From: Akkermansiaceae bacterium UBA6138 | Lineage (GTDB): Bacteria; Verrucomicrobiota; Verrucomicrobiia; Verrucomicrobiales; DEV007 | Length of the DNA stretch: 64,000 nt | Assembly: GCA_002422425.1 (NCBI GenBank) | Contig: DIVG01000029.1 | Coordinates: 119,802-183,801 of the forward strand | Reading direction: 5' to 3' | Part shown: positions 8,722 through 17,479 of the stretch, piece by piece | Position numbering within the stretch: the first letter of the stretch is position 1 | How the letters are laid out: each line of letters begins with the position of its first letter | Position numbers and translations under genes: made by a program | The notes under the pieces: generated by a model | Databases searched by the model: none | What the model was told of the DNA's origin: nothing | Seen by the model: only the letters and a program-made list of their open reading frames with translations

Positions 8722-10641
8722 ATGCAATTTCTCAATCCAGGTCTTTTGTGGTTGCTGCTTCTCGGAGTCATCCCGGTAATGCTCTATCTTTTCCGGCGAC
8801 GCTCAAAGCGGGTCAGGGTCTCGACTCTCGTCTTTTTCAAAACCCTCGCCCAAGAGCACCAGGAGTCCGCCTGGCTGCGACGGATTAAAAAATGGCTCTC
8901 CTTCCTCCTTACCTTCGCCCTGCTTGCGATCACGGTCTTTGTGCTCTCCCGTCTCATTGTAAAACAAGATGATGCCGATCAATATCGCACTGTTGTAATC
9001 CTCCTCGATCGCTCCGCATCGATGGAAGTGAGGGGCGAAGGCGGCGAAACAAGGATGGACGAAGCTAAACGTCTCCTCAAAGAACGCCTCAAAAAAGTCC
9101 CCGAAGAGGTCGGCGTCGCCCTGATTGCCTACGATGTTCGCCCCGAAGTCCTCCAGGCCCGCACCCTGAAGAGACGGGAACTGCTTACCCGCCTCGATTC
9201 GGTAACACCACGTCCCATCCCCGGCCGGATCGATGCCGCTTTCGAGTCCGCAAAAATGCTTGCGGGGCTGGAGCCGCCGGCCGCCATTTGGCACATCAGT
9301 GACGAGCTTCTCCACGCAGGAGAAGGCGTGGACGCCACCGGAACGGATCCCGATTTTTCGGTGCCGGGCGGGATCGCGGTGTCGCTTCCTGACCGGATCG
9401 CTCTCCGCGAGCTCAATCTCGGGTTACCTGAAGTCAGTAATGCCGGCATCACCGCCCTGCAGTTGCGGCCAGTCCCTCTCGAATATTCACGCTACGATAC
9501 CTACGTCGAGGTTTCACTGAATCGCGATGCGCCGGCGCCGCTCCCGGTTCGGCTTAATCTCAGCGTCGGCGGTATCCCAAGCCAGTTCCGCGAAGTCGAG
9601 CTCGCCCCGGGGGAGAAGGCCGGCTTGACCTTCCGCATTAACGGAGCCCGCGACCAGATCCTGCGGATTTGGATTGAGAGTGAAAATGACGATTTCGCCC
9701 TGGATGACCAGGTGATCCTTCCGCTCCCTGATGTCAGTCCCCTCCTCGCCGCGTGGATCCGACCCGACGAGAGCGAGGATCCTTACACTCGCTTTGCCCT
9801 TTCTTCGATTCAGGAGACCGGCACTTTTGAGCTTCTCAAGGGTGGTCCCGGGTCCTGGCCTCTCTCGGAAAAAGTCGATGCGGTCATTTTCGACGGCTGG
9901 CTGCCGCCCGAATGGCCGCTCGATGTCCCCGTAGTCGTGATTAATCCTCCCGGTAGTTCCGGCCCCGTTATCGCGAAAAAGCTTGAGGCGGGTATCCCTT
10001 ACGATTCGGTCAGCGTCGGGAACGAGGATCACCCCGTCCTCTTCCGCATCAGCAGCAGTCGTGTCGCGGTGACGCGGACCGCTCTTTTCGAGGCGAGGGG
10101 TTCGCTCGAACCTCTTTGGATGGCGGGGAAAGACCCCATCCTCGCCGCCGGCGAAGTCAACGGTCAGCGACTCGTCGTCATGGGTTTCTCACCGGGGCTT
10201 TCCGACCGCCTCCCTCTGACCGCTTCGTTCCCGATTCTGATGGGCAATGCCCTTTTCTGGTGTGTCGACCAAAAAGATAATCCGGATCGGGGCCGCCTTT
10301 TCTCGACGGGCGATCTCGCCCCTGTCACCGGGAGCAGTATCACCTGGACCCTCCCGGGGGGGCACGAAGGGAGGCGGCAACGCCTTCCCCTCACCGCCGA
10401 TGTGGTTGAAATGGATCGTGTCGGATGGTGGGAGACCGACTCCGGCATCCGCGGAGCCGCGCAATTACTGTCCGCGAAGGAGTCCGACCTCCGCGCCCGC
10501 CCGCAGCCGGGGGGAGATGATATCGAATACTTCGCCTCCCAGAGCGGAATCGCGGGCAACCTCAAACTCTGGCTGCTCGCCGCACTTCTCACCATTCTGC
10601 TGCTTGAAAGCTGGCTTTTCCACCGCCACGCCGTTTACTAG
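8722..10641 (+). CDS. BatA-like membrane VWA protein
   Basis: A 639-residue protein with the aerotolerance-regulator (BatA) N-terminal signature NPGLLWLLLLGVIPVMLYLF followed by an Arg-rich stop-transfer. A second membrane helix lies near residues 56-77 and a third closes the protein (LKLWLLAALLTILLLE). Between them is a VWA domain whose MIDAS motif is DRSASM (D-x-S-x-S). ATG 8722 is chosen over the TTG one codon earlier. BatA-type VWA proteins are integral inner-membrane partners of MoxR ATPases. The periplasmic part (about 250-600) is beta-rich and unassigned. It is followed 10 bp later by the second VWA gene, which has its own GAGGA ribosome-binding site. Confidence 0.9.
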   Translation: MQFLNPGLLWLLLLGVIPVMLYLFRRRSKRVRVSTLVFFKTLAQEHQESAWLRRIKKWLSFLLTFALLAITVFVLSRLIVKQDDADQYRTVVILLDRSASMEVRGEGGETRMDEAKRLLKERLKKVPEEVGVALIAYDVRPEVLQARTLKRRELLTRLDSVTPRPIPGRIDAAFESAKMLAGLEPPAAIWHISDELLHAGEGVDATGTDPDFSVPGGIAVSLPDRIALRELNLGLPEVSNAGITALQLRPVPLEYSRYDTYVEVSLNRDAPAPLPVRLNLSVGGIPSQFREVELAPGEKAGLTFRINGARDQILRIWIESENDDFALDDQVILPLPDVSPLLAAWIRPDESEDPYTRFALSSIQETGTFELLKGGPGSWPLSEKVDAVIFDGWLPPEWPLDVPVVVINPPGSSGPVIAKKLEAGIPYDSVSVGNEDHPVLFRISSSRVAVTRTALFEARGSLEPLWMAGKDPILAAGEVNGQRLVVMGFSPGLSDRLPLTASFPILMGNALFWCVDQKDNPDRGRLFSTGDLAPVTGSSITWTLPGGHEGRRQRLPLTADVVEMDRVGWWETDSGIRGAAQLLSAKESDLRARPQPGGDDIEYFASQSGIAGNLKLWLLAALLTILLLESWLFHRHAVY

Positions 10642-10651
10642 AGGAATTCGA

Positions 10652-13267
10652 ATGGACTGGCTTTATCCCAACGCCCTGCTCATGATCCTTCCCGGTCTCG
10701 CGATGCTCTTCTGGTTCGACCGGAAGTCCACTCATCCGATGCCTGCGGGGCGACGTCGGAGTCTCGTTATCCTGCGCTCGCTCCTCCTCATCCTTGCTGT
10801 CGTTGCGCTCGCTTCACCGGCGAAGCTGCTGACCAGCCGGGATCAATCTGTTCTTTTTCTGCTCGACCACAGCCGCAGTCAGGGCCCCAGCGGAATCGCT
10901 GAGGTCTACGAGACGGCGCGGAAGCTGAGCCGGGGACTCGACAGCTCCGCCACAATCGGTTATCTCGCCATAGGGGAGGAAGGGCGGCTGCTCCAGAATC
11001 CCGGTGCAGGTGGTTTCCCGGATATCGATGCGGCATCCGCCCTCACCGGTGAGATAGGTGCCTCGTCAAACTTCGAGCGCGGCTTCCAGCTTGCCCGGGG
11101 GCTTTTCCCGGGGGGAGCCTCGCGCCACCTCGTGCTCGTCGGTGACGGGGTTGAGACAAGAGGATCGCTTCTCGAAGCGGCGAGAGAGGCGGCCATCGCC
11201 GGGATCAAAATCCATGCTATCGGAGTGGCGGGAGAAATTCAGCCTGACGTGCGAATGACACGGCTCACCAGCTCTCAGTCAAGACTCAACGAAGGAGCGA
11301 GCCTCGAACTCGAAGCGCTTATCGAGAGTTCGCTCACGGGACCGGGAAGAATTCGTCTTTTCGAAAACGGAATCGAAGTGGAAGACGTGTCCGTCAATCT
11401 CGTCGCCGGGGAGGCCCTCGTGCAGCGATTCAAGCGAGTGCCCGAAAAACGTAACATCTACAACTATCGTGCGGTGATCGAGGGATTTGAAGGGCGCGAC
11501 GCCATTCCTGAAAATAACGAGGCCCTCAGCATCGTCGATGTAAGAGGCCGTCCCCTCTATCTTTATGTCGAGGGCGAGGAAGGAGAATCCCGTTACCTCG
11601 TCGATGCGATGGGGCGCGAGGGGATCCGCCTCGAACTGCGCAGCCCCGAGGGGCTCCCCGAGTCAGTTCACGAACTTGCCGGCTATGACGGGATTATCTT
11701 CTCCGATATTCCCGCGCATCGCATCGGCGAATCCCGCATGAGTGCGCTTCGTGACTATGTCGAGAAGCTCGGGGGAGGGTTTGTCATGATAGGCGGAATG
11801 AACTCCTTCGGGGTCGGCGGTTACTACCGCACCCCCATTGAGGAGGTCTTGCCAGTGAAGCTCAAGGCCCCCGATCAGGAAGAATCCCAGTCGTCGGCTC
11901 TGGCTCTCGTCATTGACCGCTCGGGCTCCATGTCGGGACAGAAAATCGAAATTTGCAAAGCCGCCGCCGTGGCTAGCGCGGAGTTGCTTTCAAACAAGGA
12001 CTTCATCGGCGTGTATGCCTTTGATTCCCAAGCTCACGAAATCGTGCCGATGACAAGAGTCACCTCGACCAGCAGCATCGCCGGTCAGATCGCCCTGATC
12101 GGCTCGGGCGGAGGGACTAATATCTATCCGGGCATGGCTAAGGCCCGGGAGGAACTCAGCGCGGTGAAGGCCAAAGTAAAACACATGATCGTCCTCACCG
12201 ACGGTCAGACATCGGGCGAGGGCTATCAGGCGCTCGCTTCGCAGTGCCACGCTGAGGGCATCACTATCTCTACCGTAGCCGTCGGCGCGGGGGCACAGGT
12301 CGGGTTGCTACAGTCCATTGCCGCTGCGGGTGGCGGGCAGAGTTACGTCACGATGGACCCGACCTCCATCGTCCGCATTTTCACCCAGGACACTCTCACC
12401 CACACCGGACGCATGATTCGTGAAGAGGCCTTCGAACCTCGTCTCGTGGAAGCCCATCCCATGCTTAGAGATTGGGAAAACGGCGCCGCCCCGCCGCTCC
12501 TCGGGTATGTCAAAACCAATCGCAAAGCGACGGCACAAGTACCGCTAGTGACCGATACGGGGGATCCCCTCCTGGCGCACTGGCGTTTTGGCCTCGGAAA
12601 AGTGACGGCCTTCACTTCCGATTGCAAATCGCGCTGGGCCGCCCTCTGGGTAACCGACTGGCCCGGCTACAGCGCGCTCTGGTCCCAGATTTTGCGGGAA
12701 ACCGCAAGGCCGCCGCAGGGGCTGAACATGGATCTGCAGCTTCAGGCACGCGGGGCCGACGTCAGGATTGCGGTTGATCTCGCCGAAAACGCGGGGACCC
12801 GTCGAAACGGAGCGAAGGTCGAGGCAGAGGTCTTTCATATCCCTCCCGACGCCCTCGGCAGCGGGCTAAAACCCGTCGCGACACTCGAACTTGAGCAGGA
12901 AGGGCCCGGCTGGTATGTTTCCCAGTTCCGTCCAGTGGAGTCGGGTGTCTACCTTGTGCGTGCTCGCGCCGGGTCCCGGATCGTCTCGGCAGGGTATGTT
13001 CATCAACCGTCAGGCGAAGTTGCCACCGGTCGGGTCGACGAAGCCCTTTTGCGCCGGGTATGCGAAATCACCGGGGGTCGTTACCTGGAAAGTGCTGACG
13101 AGGCTCTCGAACTCACCGGGACCGATGTCGCCCGCTATGTCGAACTTTGGCCCTATCTCATGATGGCTTTTCTCTTTGTTTTCCTGCTCGATCTTTTTAT
13201 TCGCCGCTGGGAAAACGTGATGGGAATAGGCGATCAGGTAATGCCACTTTTTCGAAGACGGGCGTGA
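10652..13267 (+). CDS. Membrane protein with GATase-like and VWA domains
   Basis: An 871-residue protein starting at ATG 10652, preceded by GAGGA at 10641-10645; a longer in-frame reading from 10247 is rejected because it only overlaps the upstream gene. Two N-terminal membrane helices (about 5-22 and 33-50) precede a first VWA-like segment with DHSRS at residue 72. A class I glutamine amidotransferase/ThuA-like fold (about 295-400: DGIIFSDIPA, GGGFVMIGG) follows, then a full VWA domain with MIDAS DRSGSMSG at residue 422. A C-terminal helix (YLMMAFLFVFLLDLFI) anchors the end. This architecture is common as the last gene of PVC MoxR operons. It converges on the next gene with a 4-bp gap. Confidence 0.9.
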   Translation: MDWLYPNALLMILPGLAMLFWFDRKSTHPMPAGRRRSLVILRSLLLILAVVALASPAKLLTSRDQSVLFLLDHSRSQGPSGIAEVYETARKLSRGLDSSATIGYLAIGEEGRLLQNPGAGGFPDIDAASALTGEIGASSNFERGFQLARGLFPGGASRHLVLVGDGVETRGSLLEAAREAAIAGIKIHAIGVAGEIQPDVRMTRLTSSQSRLNEGASLELEALIESSLTGPGRIRLFENGIEVEDVSVNLVAGEALVQRFKRVPEKRNIYNYRAVIEGFEGRDAIPENNEALSIVDVRGRPLYLYVEGEEGESRYLVDAMGREGIRLELRSPEGLPESVHELAGYDGIIFSDIPAHRIGESRMSALRDYVEKLGGGFVMIGGMNSFGVGGYYRTPIEEVLPVKLKAPDQEESQSSALALVIDRSGSMSGQKIEICKAAAVASAELLSNKDFIGVYAFDSQAHEIVPMTRVTSTSSIAGQIALIGSGGGTNIYPGMAKAREELSAVKAKVKHMIVLTDGQTSGEGYQALASQCHAEGITISTVAVGAGAQVGLLQSIAAAGGGQSYVTMDPTSIVRIFTQDTLTHTGRMIREEAFEPRLVEAHPMLRDWENGAAPPLLGYVKTNRKATAQVPLVTDTGDPLLAHWRFGLGKVTAFTSDCKSRWAALWVTDWPGYSALWSQILRETARPPQGLNMDLQLQARGADVRIAVDLAENAGTRRNGAKVEAEVFHIPPDALGSGLKPVATLELEQEGPGWYVSQFRPVESGVYLVRARAGSRIVSAGYVHQPSGEVATGRVDEALLRRVCEITGGRYLESADEALELTGTDVARYVELWPYLMMAFLFVFLLDLFIRRWENVMGIGDQVMPLFRRRA

Positions 13268-13271
13268 GGGT

Positions 13272-13937
13272 CTATTCCGCGGCGTCAAGACGGCGTCGGA
13301 ATTCCTCATTTGAGATGCGCCAGCACAGGATCATGCCCAGCCCGTCAGACCAGGCCGCGCCTGCGGCAGTTTGATGAGGGAAGGGGATGAGATTGAAAAG
13401 CGCACCGAAGAGCGCGGCCACGCAAAAACTCTGCGCCGCGATAAGCGTCAGTTCGGAAGACTGGCGCAGCATTTCATCGGGACCGATGAGCACGACAATG
13501 AACGTGACCGCGAGAAGTTCGATTCCGGGGCCTGCGGCGTAGATGAGAAACTGTTTCAATCTTGGCGCGACGAGATCGCCGGGGCGGGGGAGAACAAAAC
13601 CCGAGAGGGGCAAGGTCCGGAACTCGACCGGAGTGCCCTGCACCACGAGACGCGCCCTCACCGTTCCGTGGCCGATCGAGACAAGAAGGATCTGCCACCC
13701 GACTACCTTCGCCATGAGAGCGTGTCCAAACTCGTGAAGGACAAGCAGCACGACCCAGGATAACAGGAAAAAGGGCACGCTCAGTTTGGCAACGGAGTAA
13801 TTCTGCACCAGCTCAAGGGCCATTAAGAGGGTAAAGAAAAAAGAAAAAACCACGAGGAGGCCCCACTCATTCGGCGTCCGGGGAGAGCGGTCGGGGGGAA
13901 TGAAGTTACTGCTCTTGTTCCGGTTCGGTTCACTCAT
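13272..13937 (-). CDS. M50-like (site-2 protease type) membrane metalloprotease
   Basis: About 221 residues from ATG 13937; an upstream ATG at 13973 is possible, and neither has a clear ribosome-binding site. Several membrane helices are visible. The zinc motif HEFGH (H68, E69, H72) sits inside a hydrophobic helix, as in site-2 proteases. The second conserved region is only partly matched by WSDGLGM, which has an Asp-Gly like the family NxxPDG motif but lacks the Asn and Pro at the usual place. It may be a regulated intramembrane protease or a non-canonical M50 homologue. It is divergent from the nagB fusion, sharing a 140-bp upstream region. Confidence 0.75.
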   Translation of the reverse strand: MSEPNRNKSSNFIPPDRSPRTPNEWGLLVVFSFFFTLLMALELVQNYSVAKLSVPFFLLSWVVLLVLHEFGHALMAKVVGWQILLVSIGHGTVRARLVVQGTPVEFRTLPLSGFVLPRPGDLVAPRLKQFLIYAAGPGIELLAVTFIVVLIGPDEMLRQSSELTLIAAQSFCVAALFGALFNLIPFPHQTAAGAAWSDGLGMILCWRISNEEFRRRLDAAE

Positions 13938-14077
13938 CAGGGAAGGGTAAGGCGTGTCGCCGAACCTTTCCATTCTACCCCCGTTCACCCTCACTAAAAG
14001 CGTTTAAACTTCATTCCGTCCTGCTCCGCATCATTGACACGCCCCCTGTCCAACTCCAGCATAGCAACGAGCAAGGC

Positions 14078-16024
14078 ATGAGCAAGACCGACGTATCAGG
14101 AAAGATCCTCGAAGCTTCAGGGCAGAAGCAACTCACTCAGCGGGAGAGATTTGAGAAAGTCAGAACTCTCATTCACCGCGACTCCGAGGGGGCCAGTGCG
14201 GCGCTCGCCGCCGAAGTGGCTGCGATGATTACGGAACAAGCTGCCGCAGGCGGGAATATCGTTCTGGGCCTCGCAACTGGTTCGACTCCGGTGCCCTTCT
14301 ACCGCGAGCTCATCCGCCTCCATCGGGAAGAGGGGCTCAGCTTCACGAATGTCACCACTTTCAACCTGGACGAATACTACGGACTACCCCGGGATCACCC
14401 CGAGAGCTACTTCCGGTTCATGCGGGACCAGTTGTTCGACCATATCGACATCCCCGACTCACAGATCAATATCCCGGACGGGACTGTCCCGATGGAAGCG
14501 GTCTACGACCACTGTCTTGACTACGAGCGCCGGATCGCCGATGCCGGCGGGCTCGACCTTCAGATCCTTGGCATCGGCCGGACCGGCCATATTGGTTTTA
14601 ACGAACCAGGTTCCTCGGCCGACTCGATCACCCGCATGATCACGCTCGATCGAGTCACGCGCCAGGATGCGGCAGCGGACTTCATGGGGATGGCAAACGT
14701 CCCGCGTTCCGCTATCACGATGGGGGTGGGAACCATTCTCGAAGCCCGCCGTCTCGTTCTCATGGCATGGGGCAATAATAAAGCCGGAATCGTGCGTGAA
14801 GCGGTCGAGGGGCGCATGACCGATCAAGTCTCCGCCAGCTTCCTTCAGAACCACCCCAATGCCACCTTTCTCATTGACCGCGCTGCTGCCTCGAGTTTGA
14901 CCCGCTTTCGCTACCCCTGGCTCGTCGGCCCGGTAGAGTGGGATGCGGCGATGAAAAAACGCGCCGTCGTCTGGCTTGCCGGAAAACTTGAGAAACCCAT
15001 CCTCAAACTGATCGACGAGGACTACAACGAGAGTGGTGCCGGGGGCCTGCTCGCCTCGACCTCGGAGGCGGCTTACGAAGTGAATATCGACATTTTCAAC
15101 CGCGTCCAGCGAACCATCACCGGGTGGCCGGGCGGCAAGCCGGGGGCGGATGACATGAACCGCCCCGAGCGATCGCAACCTTTCCCCAAGCGCATTCTTG
15201 TCCTCAGCCCGGAACCGGCCGATGCCTACATCGGGATGGGGGGCACGCTCGAGCGACTTAAAGAGCAGGGGCACGAGGTCAAGCTCGTCTTCCAGACCTC
15301 CGGCAGTTTGCGCGTCGCCGACGTGGCGGCGCTGAACTTCGCCCGTGTCGTCCTCGAAATGGTGGAAACGGCACACTCACCGGAGTGGGAAAGTCAGACC
15401 GCCTATGCCCGTTCCATCATCGAGTCGATCGATGCCAAAGGGGAATTCGGCATCGACTCGGAACTCGTAAGAAAACTAAAAGGTCTTATTCTCCGCGGCG
15501 AGGCGCGCGATGCGGCAGCGACTTGTCGACTGAAATATCATGACACTCAGTTTCTTGACCTCCCATTTTACGAAACAGGTAGATATAGAAGATTCCATCT
15601 GGAAGAGGCAGACAGAGAGGCGCTGGCGGTGATCCTGGAAAACTTCAGACCGCACAGCATCTTCGCAACCGGTGAGGCGAGTGATCCGAGTTCACCCCAG
15701 GCAATCTCCTTCCGTGCTTTTGCCGGGGCCTGGGAGACTCGATTTGTGGAGGAGGGTGCCGCAGGCAATGTCTGGCTCTACCGCGGTCGCGACCGGCCTT
15801 TTGAAGCTCACGAAATTGATATGGCAGTGCCAATGAGTCCCGATCAGCTCGATCAGAAAGTCGAGGCAATCCGAAAATTCATGTCGATCAACGACGCGGA
15901 CCTCAACGCCTCGTCGCGCAATCAGGAAATAGCAAGGACCTACGATGCACTGGGGATGGCGGAATATGAGGCAATTGAGGCATTTCGCCGTTGGCTACCT
16001 GAGGAAAAGGAAGCTGATACCTGA
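14078..16024 (+). CDS. nagB: Glucosamine-6-phosphate deaminase fused to a degenerate PIG-L domain
   Basis: A 648-residue protein. Residues about 25-320 are NagB (GlcN6P to Fru6P plus ammonia): GLATGSTPVPFYREL phosphate loop, NLDEYYGL, and the active-site stretch GIGRTGHIGFNEPGS with the ring-opening His and the Glu. Residues about 370-640 align with the PIG-L/LmbE N-acetylglucosamine deacetylase module found fused to NagB in Bacteroidetes and PVC bacteria. Here the metal-binding HPDDD-type motif reads EPADA (residues 379-383) and the second motif DPHGTH reads DPSSPQ (536-541), so nearly all metal ligands are gone. The deaminase should be active; the C-terminal domain is probably a pseudo-enzyme. 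A TTGACA at 14034-14039 lies upstream without a good -10. Confidence 0.9.
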   Translation: MSKTDVSGKILEASGQKQLTQRERFEKVRTLIHRDSEGASAALAAEVAAMITEQAAAGGNIVLGLATGSTPVPFYRELIRLHREEGLSFTNVTTFNLDEYYGLPRDHPESYFRFMRDQLFDHIDIPDSQINIPDGTVPMEAVYDHCLDYERRIADAGGLDLQILGIGRTGHIGFNEPGSSADSITRMITLDRVTRQDAAADFMGMANVPRSAITMGVGTILEARRLVLMAWGNNKAGIVREAVEGRMTDQVSASFLQNHPNATFLIDRAAASSLTRFRYPWLVGPVEWDAAMKKRAVVWLAGKLEKPILKLIDEDYNESGAGGLLASTSEAAYEVNIDIFNRVQRTITGWPGGKPGADDMNRPERSQPFPKRILVLSPEPADAYIGMGGTLERLKEQGHEVKLVFQTSGSLRVADVAALNFARVVLEMVETAHSPEWESQTAYARSIIESIDAKGEFGIDSELVRKLKGLILRGEARDAAATCRLKYHDTQFLDLPFYETGRYRRFHLEEADREALAVILENFRPHSIFATGEASDPSSPQAISFRAFAGAWETRFVEEGAAGNVWLYRGRDRPFEAHEIDMAVPMSPDQLDQKVEAIRKFMSINDADLNASSRNQEIARTYDALGMAEYEAIEAFRRWLPEEKEADT

Positions 16025-16039
16025 TCGGCAGAGGACTTT

Positions 16040-17254
16040 TTACAGTCCGAAGAGAGGAGCCGGAACAAGAAAGGCGTGCTGCTCGATCAGCCCCACCGAC
16101 CCGTGCCAACTGAGATACTGGCTAAGCCAGACAACAAAAGCATAAGTAGCCGCGACGGGAACGGCGGCGAGGCGGCCTGTCCATCGGGAAAGCCGACAGC
16201 GGGGCAGCGAACGTCTCCGGGCCCGCGAAAAGGCCCAGCCGAGGGTGATCCTCGCGGGAAAGATAAAAAGGACAAAAACGAGATTGGGGAGCCAGGCGAC
16301 TTCGTTCGGAGTGAGTTCGATTTTGAGCAGGTAAAGGGGCAACGCAAAAAGCAGCGTGATCAAAAGCGCCAGCGAAAACGCGAGAGGAGCCCGCGAAAAT
16401 TGCTCCCGAACGGCGGAGACCTCGAAAAATTCACGAAATACTCCCGTCACCGCGAAGCGAGTCTGAAGAAAAGGCAGGTAAAGCACCACAAACGCGAGAA
16501 GCAGACCACCACCAAGGGAGAGGAGGATCGCGAGCCCGGAATTACTGAGATTGGACGCGAGCAAGAGGGTAAGAACCGGCGGAGAAAGCCAAAGAAAGGC
16601 ACCGACGAATCCGAGCAGCCCAAGCCGGAAAAAATGAAATACATGAAGATCGCGGACAAAAGACCCGAATTCGCGCCTAAGCGCGGCAGTATCGAAATCG
16701 CTACCCAGCTCCCGGATAAAGCGAAGCGGGGCGGGCCAGAGAAAATGACGCCACTTCCCCCCCCTGAGACAAGCGGTAAGGAGATGGCCGCCGATAAGCA
16801 GAATGAGCACGACCAGGGCAACCCGCAGAGACACCGCCCGGTCGCTTCCCGAAGCGATCAACTCAGCGTCGCGCCTGTAGCTGTCAAGCAGCCGAACGGG
16901 AAGAAACCAAAGCCACCCCGCCAGGAAGATACGCGCGCCATGGGAAAACCGCCCAAGACCGACAAAGCCGTCCCGGAGACGCCCGCTTTCAGCCACGCGG
17001 GCGGACGCTTCCAGGAGGTAGCCGAGGCTGAGCAAGTTGAGAAACGGGACAGCTGAAATCGTGGCGAGCGAAAAGACGATACCGACGAAACCAAGGAGCC
17101 TGTCTCCCGCCCTTGCCACAACGGAAAGGCACCGTCGCCCGGAAGAGATTGCATCCCGGTCGGGAGGCGAAGCAATCGTCAGCAGGGGTAGAGGGGGCGA
17201 CATCGGCTCAAAAGACGAAGAGAAAGGTCGTCCCGTTACAAGATCCGCCCCCAT
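16040..17254 (-). CDS. Polytopic membrane protein of unknown function
   Basis: About 404 residues if started at ATG 17254; ATGs at 17299 and 17203 are alternatives, and the first 50 residues look unstructured. The body has about eight hydrophobic helices arranged in pairs (for example LLGFVGIVFSLATISAVPFL, ALVVLILLIGGHLLTA, GLAILLSLGGGLLLAFVVLYL) separated by Arg-rich loops. The layout resembles DUF4013/EI24-like integral membrane proteins but no diagnostic motif was found. It ends 15 bp from the convergent nagB fusion stop. Long plus-strand open frames across this gene are shadows rich in Lys/Arg/Pro, with no membrane or domain signal. Confidence 0.7.
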   Translation of the reverse strand: MGADLVTGRPFSSSFEPMSPPLPLLTIASPPDRDAISSGRRCLSVVARAGDRLLGFVGIVFSLATISAVPFLNLLSLGYLLEASARVAESGRLRDGFVGLGRFSHGARIFLAGWLWFLPVRLLDSYRRDAELIASGSDRAVSLRVALVVLILLIGGHLLTACLRGGKWRHFLWPAPLRFIRELGSDFDTAALRREFGSFVRDLHVFHFFRLGLLGFVGAFLWLSPPVLTLLLASNLSNSGLAILLSLGGGLLLAFVVLYLPFLQTRFAVTGVFREFFEVSAVREQFSRAPLAFSLALLITLLFALPLYLLKIELTPNEVAWLPNLVFVLFIFPARITLGWAFSRARRRSLPRCRLSRWTGRLAAVPVAATYAFVVWLSQYLSWHGSVGLIEQHAFLVPAPLFGL

Positions 17255-17479
17255 TTTCTTAGGGCGTTCATTGCCGTGAACCCCATAAATGATACTCAAC
17301 TCTCAAAAAACGGTCCGTCTCCCACAATAGCTCGCCAGCTTCGGTGATGACGGTGTAAAGTGCCGCCATCCATGTTGCACAAATCGACGAGGCGTTTATC
17401 CGACCGCCTGAAATGCCGGCTGACGGAGCACACCCGCCGAAGGGCGGCTCCTGATCCTTCAGCGCGAGATGGGGCTCTC

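Noticed and set aside
10247..10651. N-terminal extension of the GATase/VWA protein
   Set aside because: These 135 codons overlap the 3' end of the BatA-like gene in another frame, and a good ribosome-binding site precedes ATG 10652.
14034..14062. TTGACA upstream of the nagB fusion as a promoter
   Set aside because: No acceptable -10 (CAGCAT or AGCATA) at 17-18 bp; a consensus -35 alone is not enough.
16076..17056. Long plus-strand open frame (326 codons) rich in Lys, Arg, Pro
   Set aside because: It lies opposite the polytopic membrane protein, has no domain and is explained by codon bias of the minus-strand gene.
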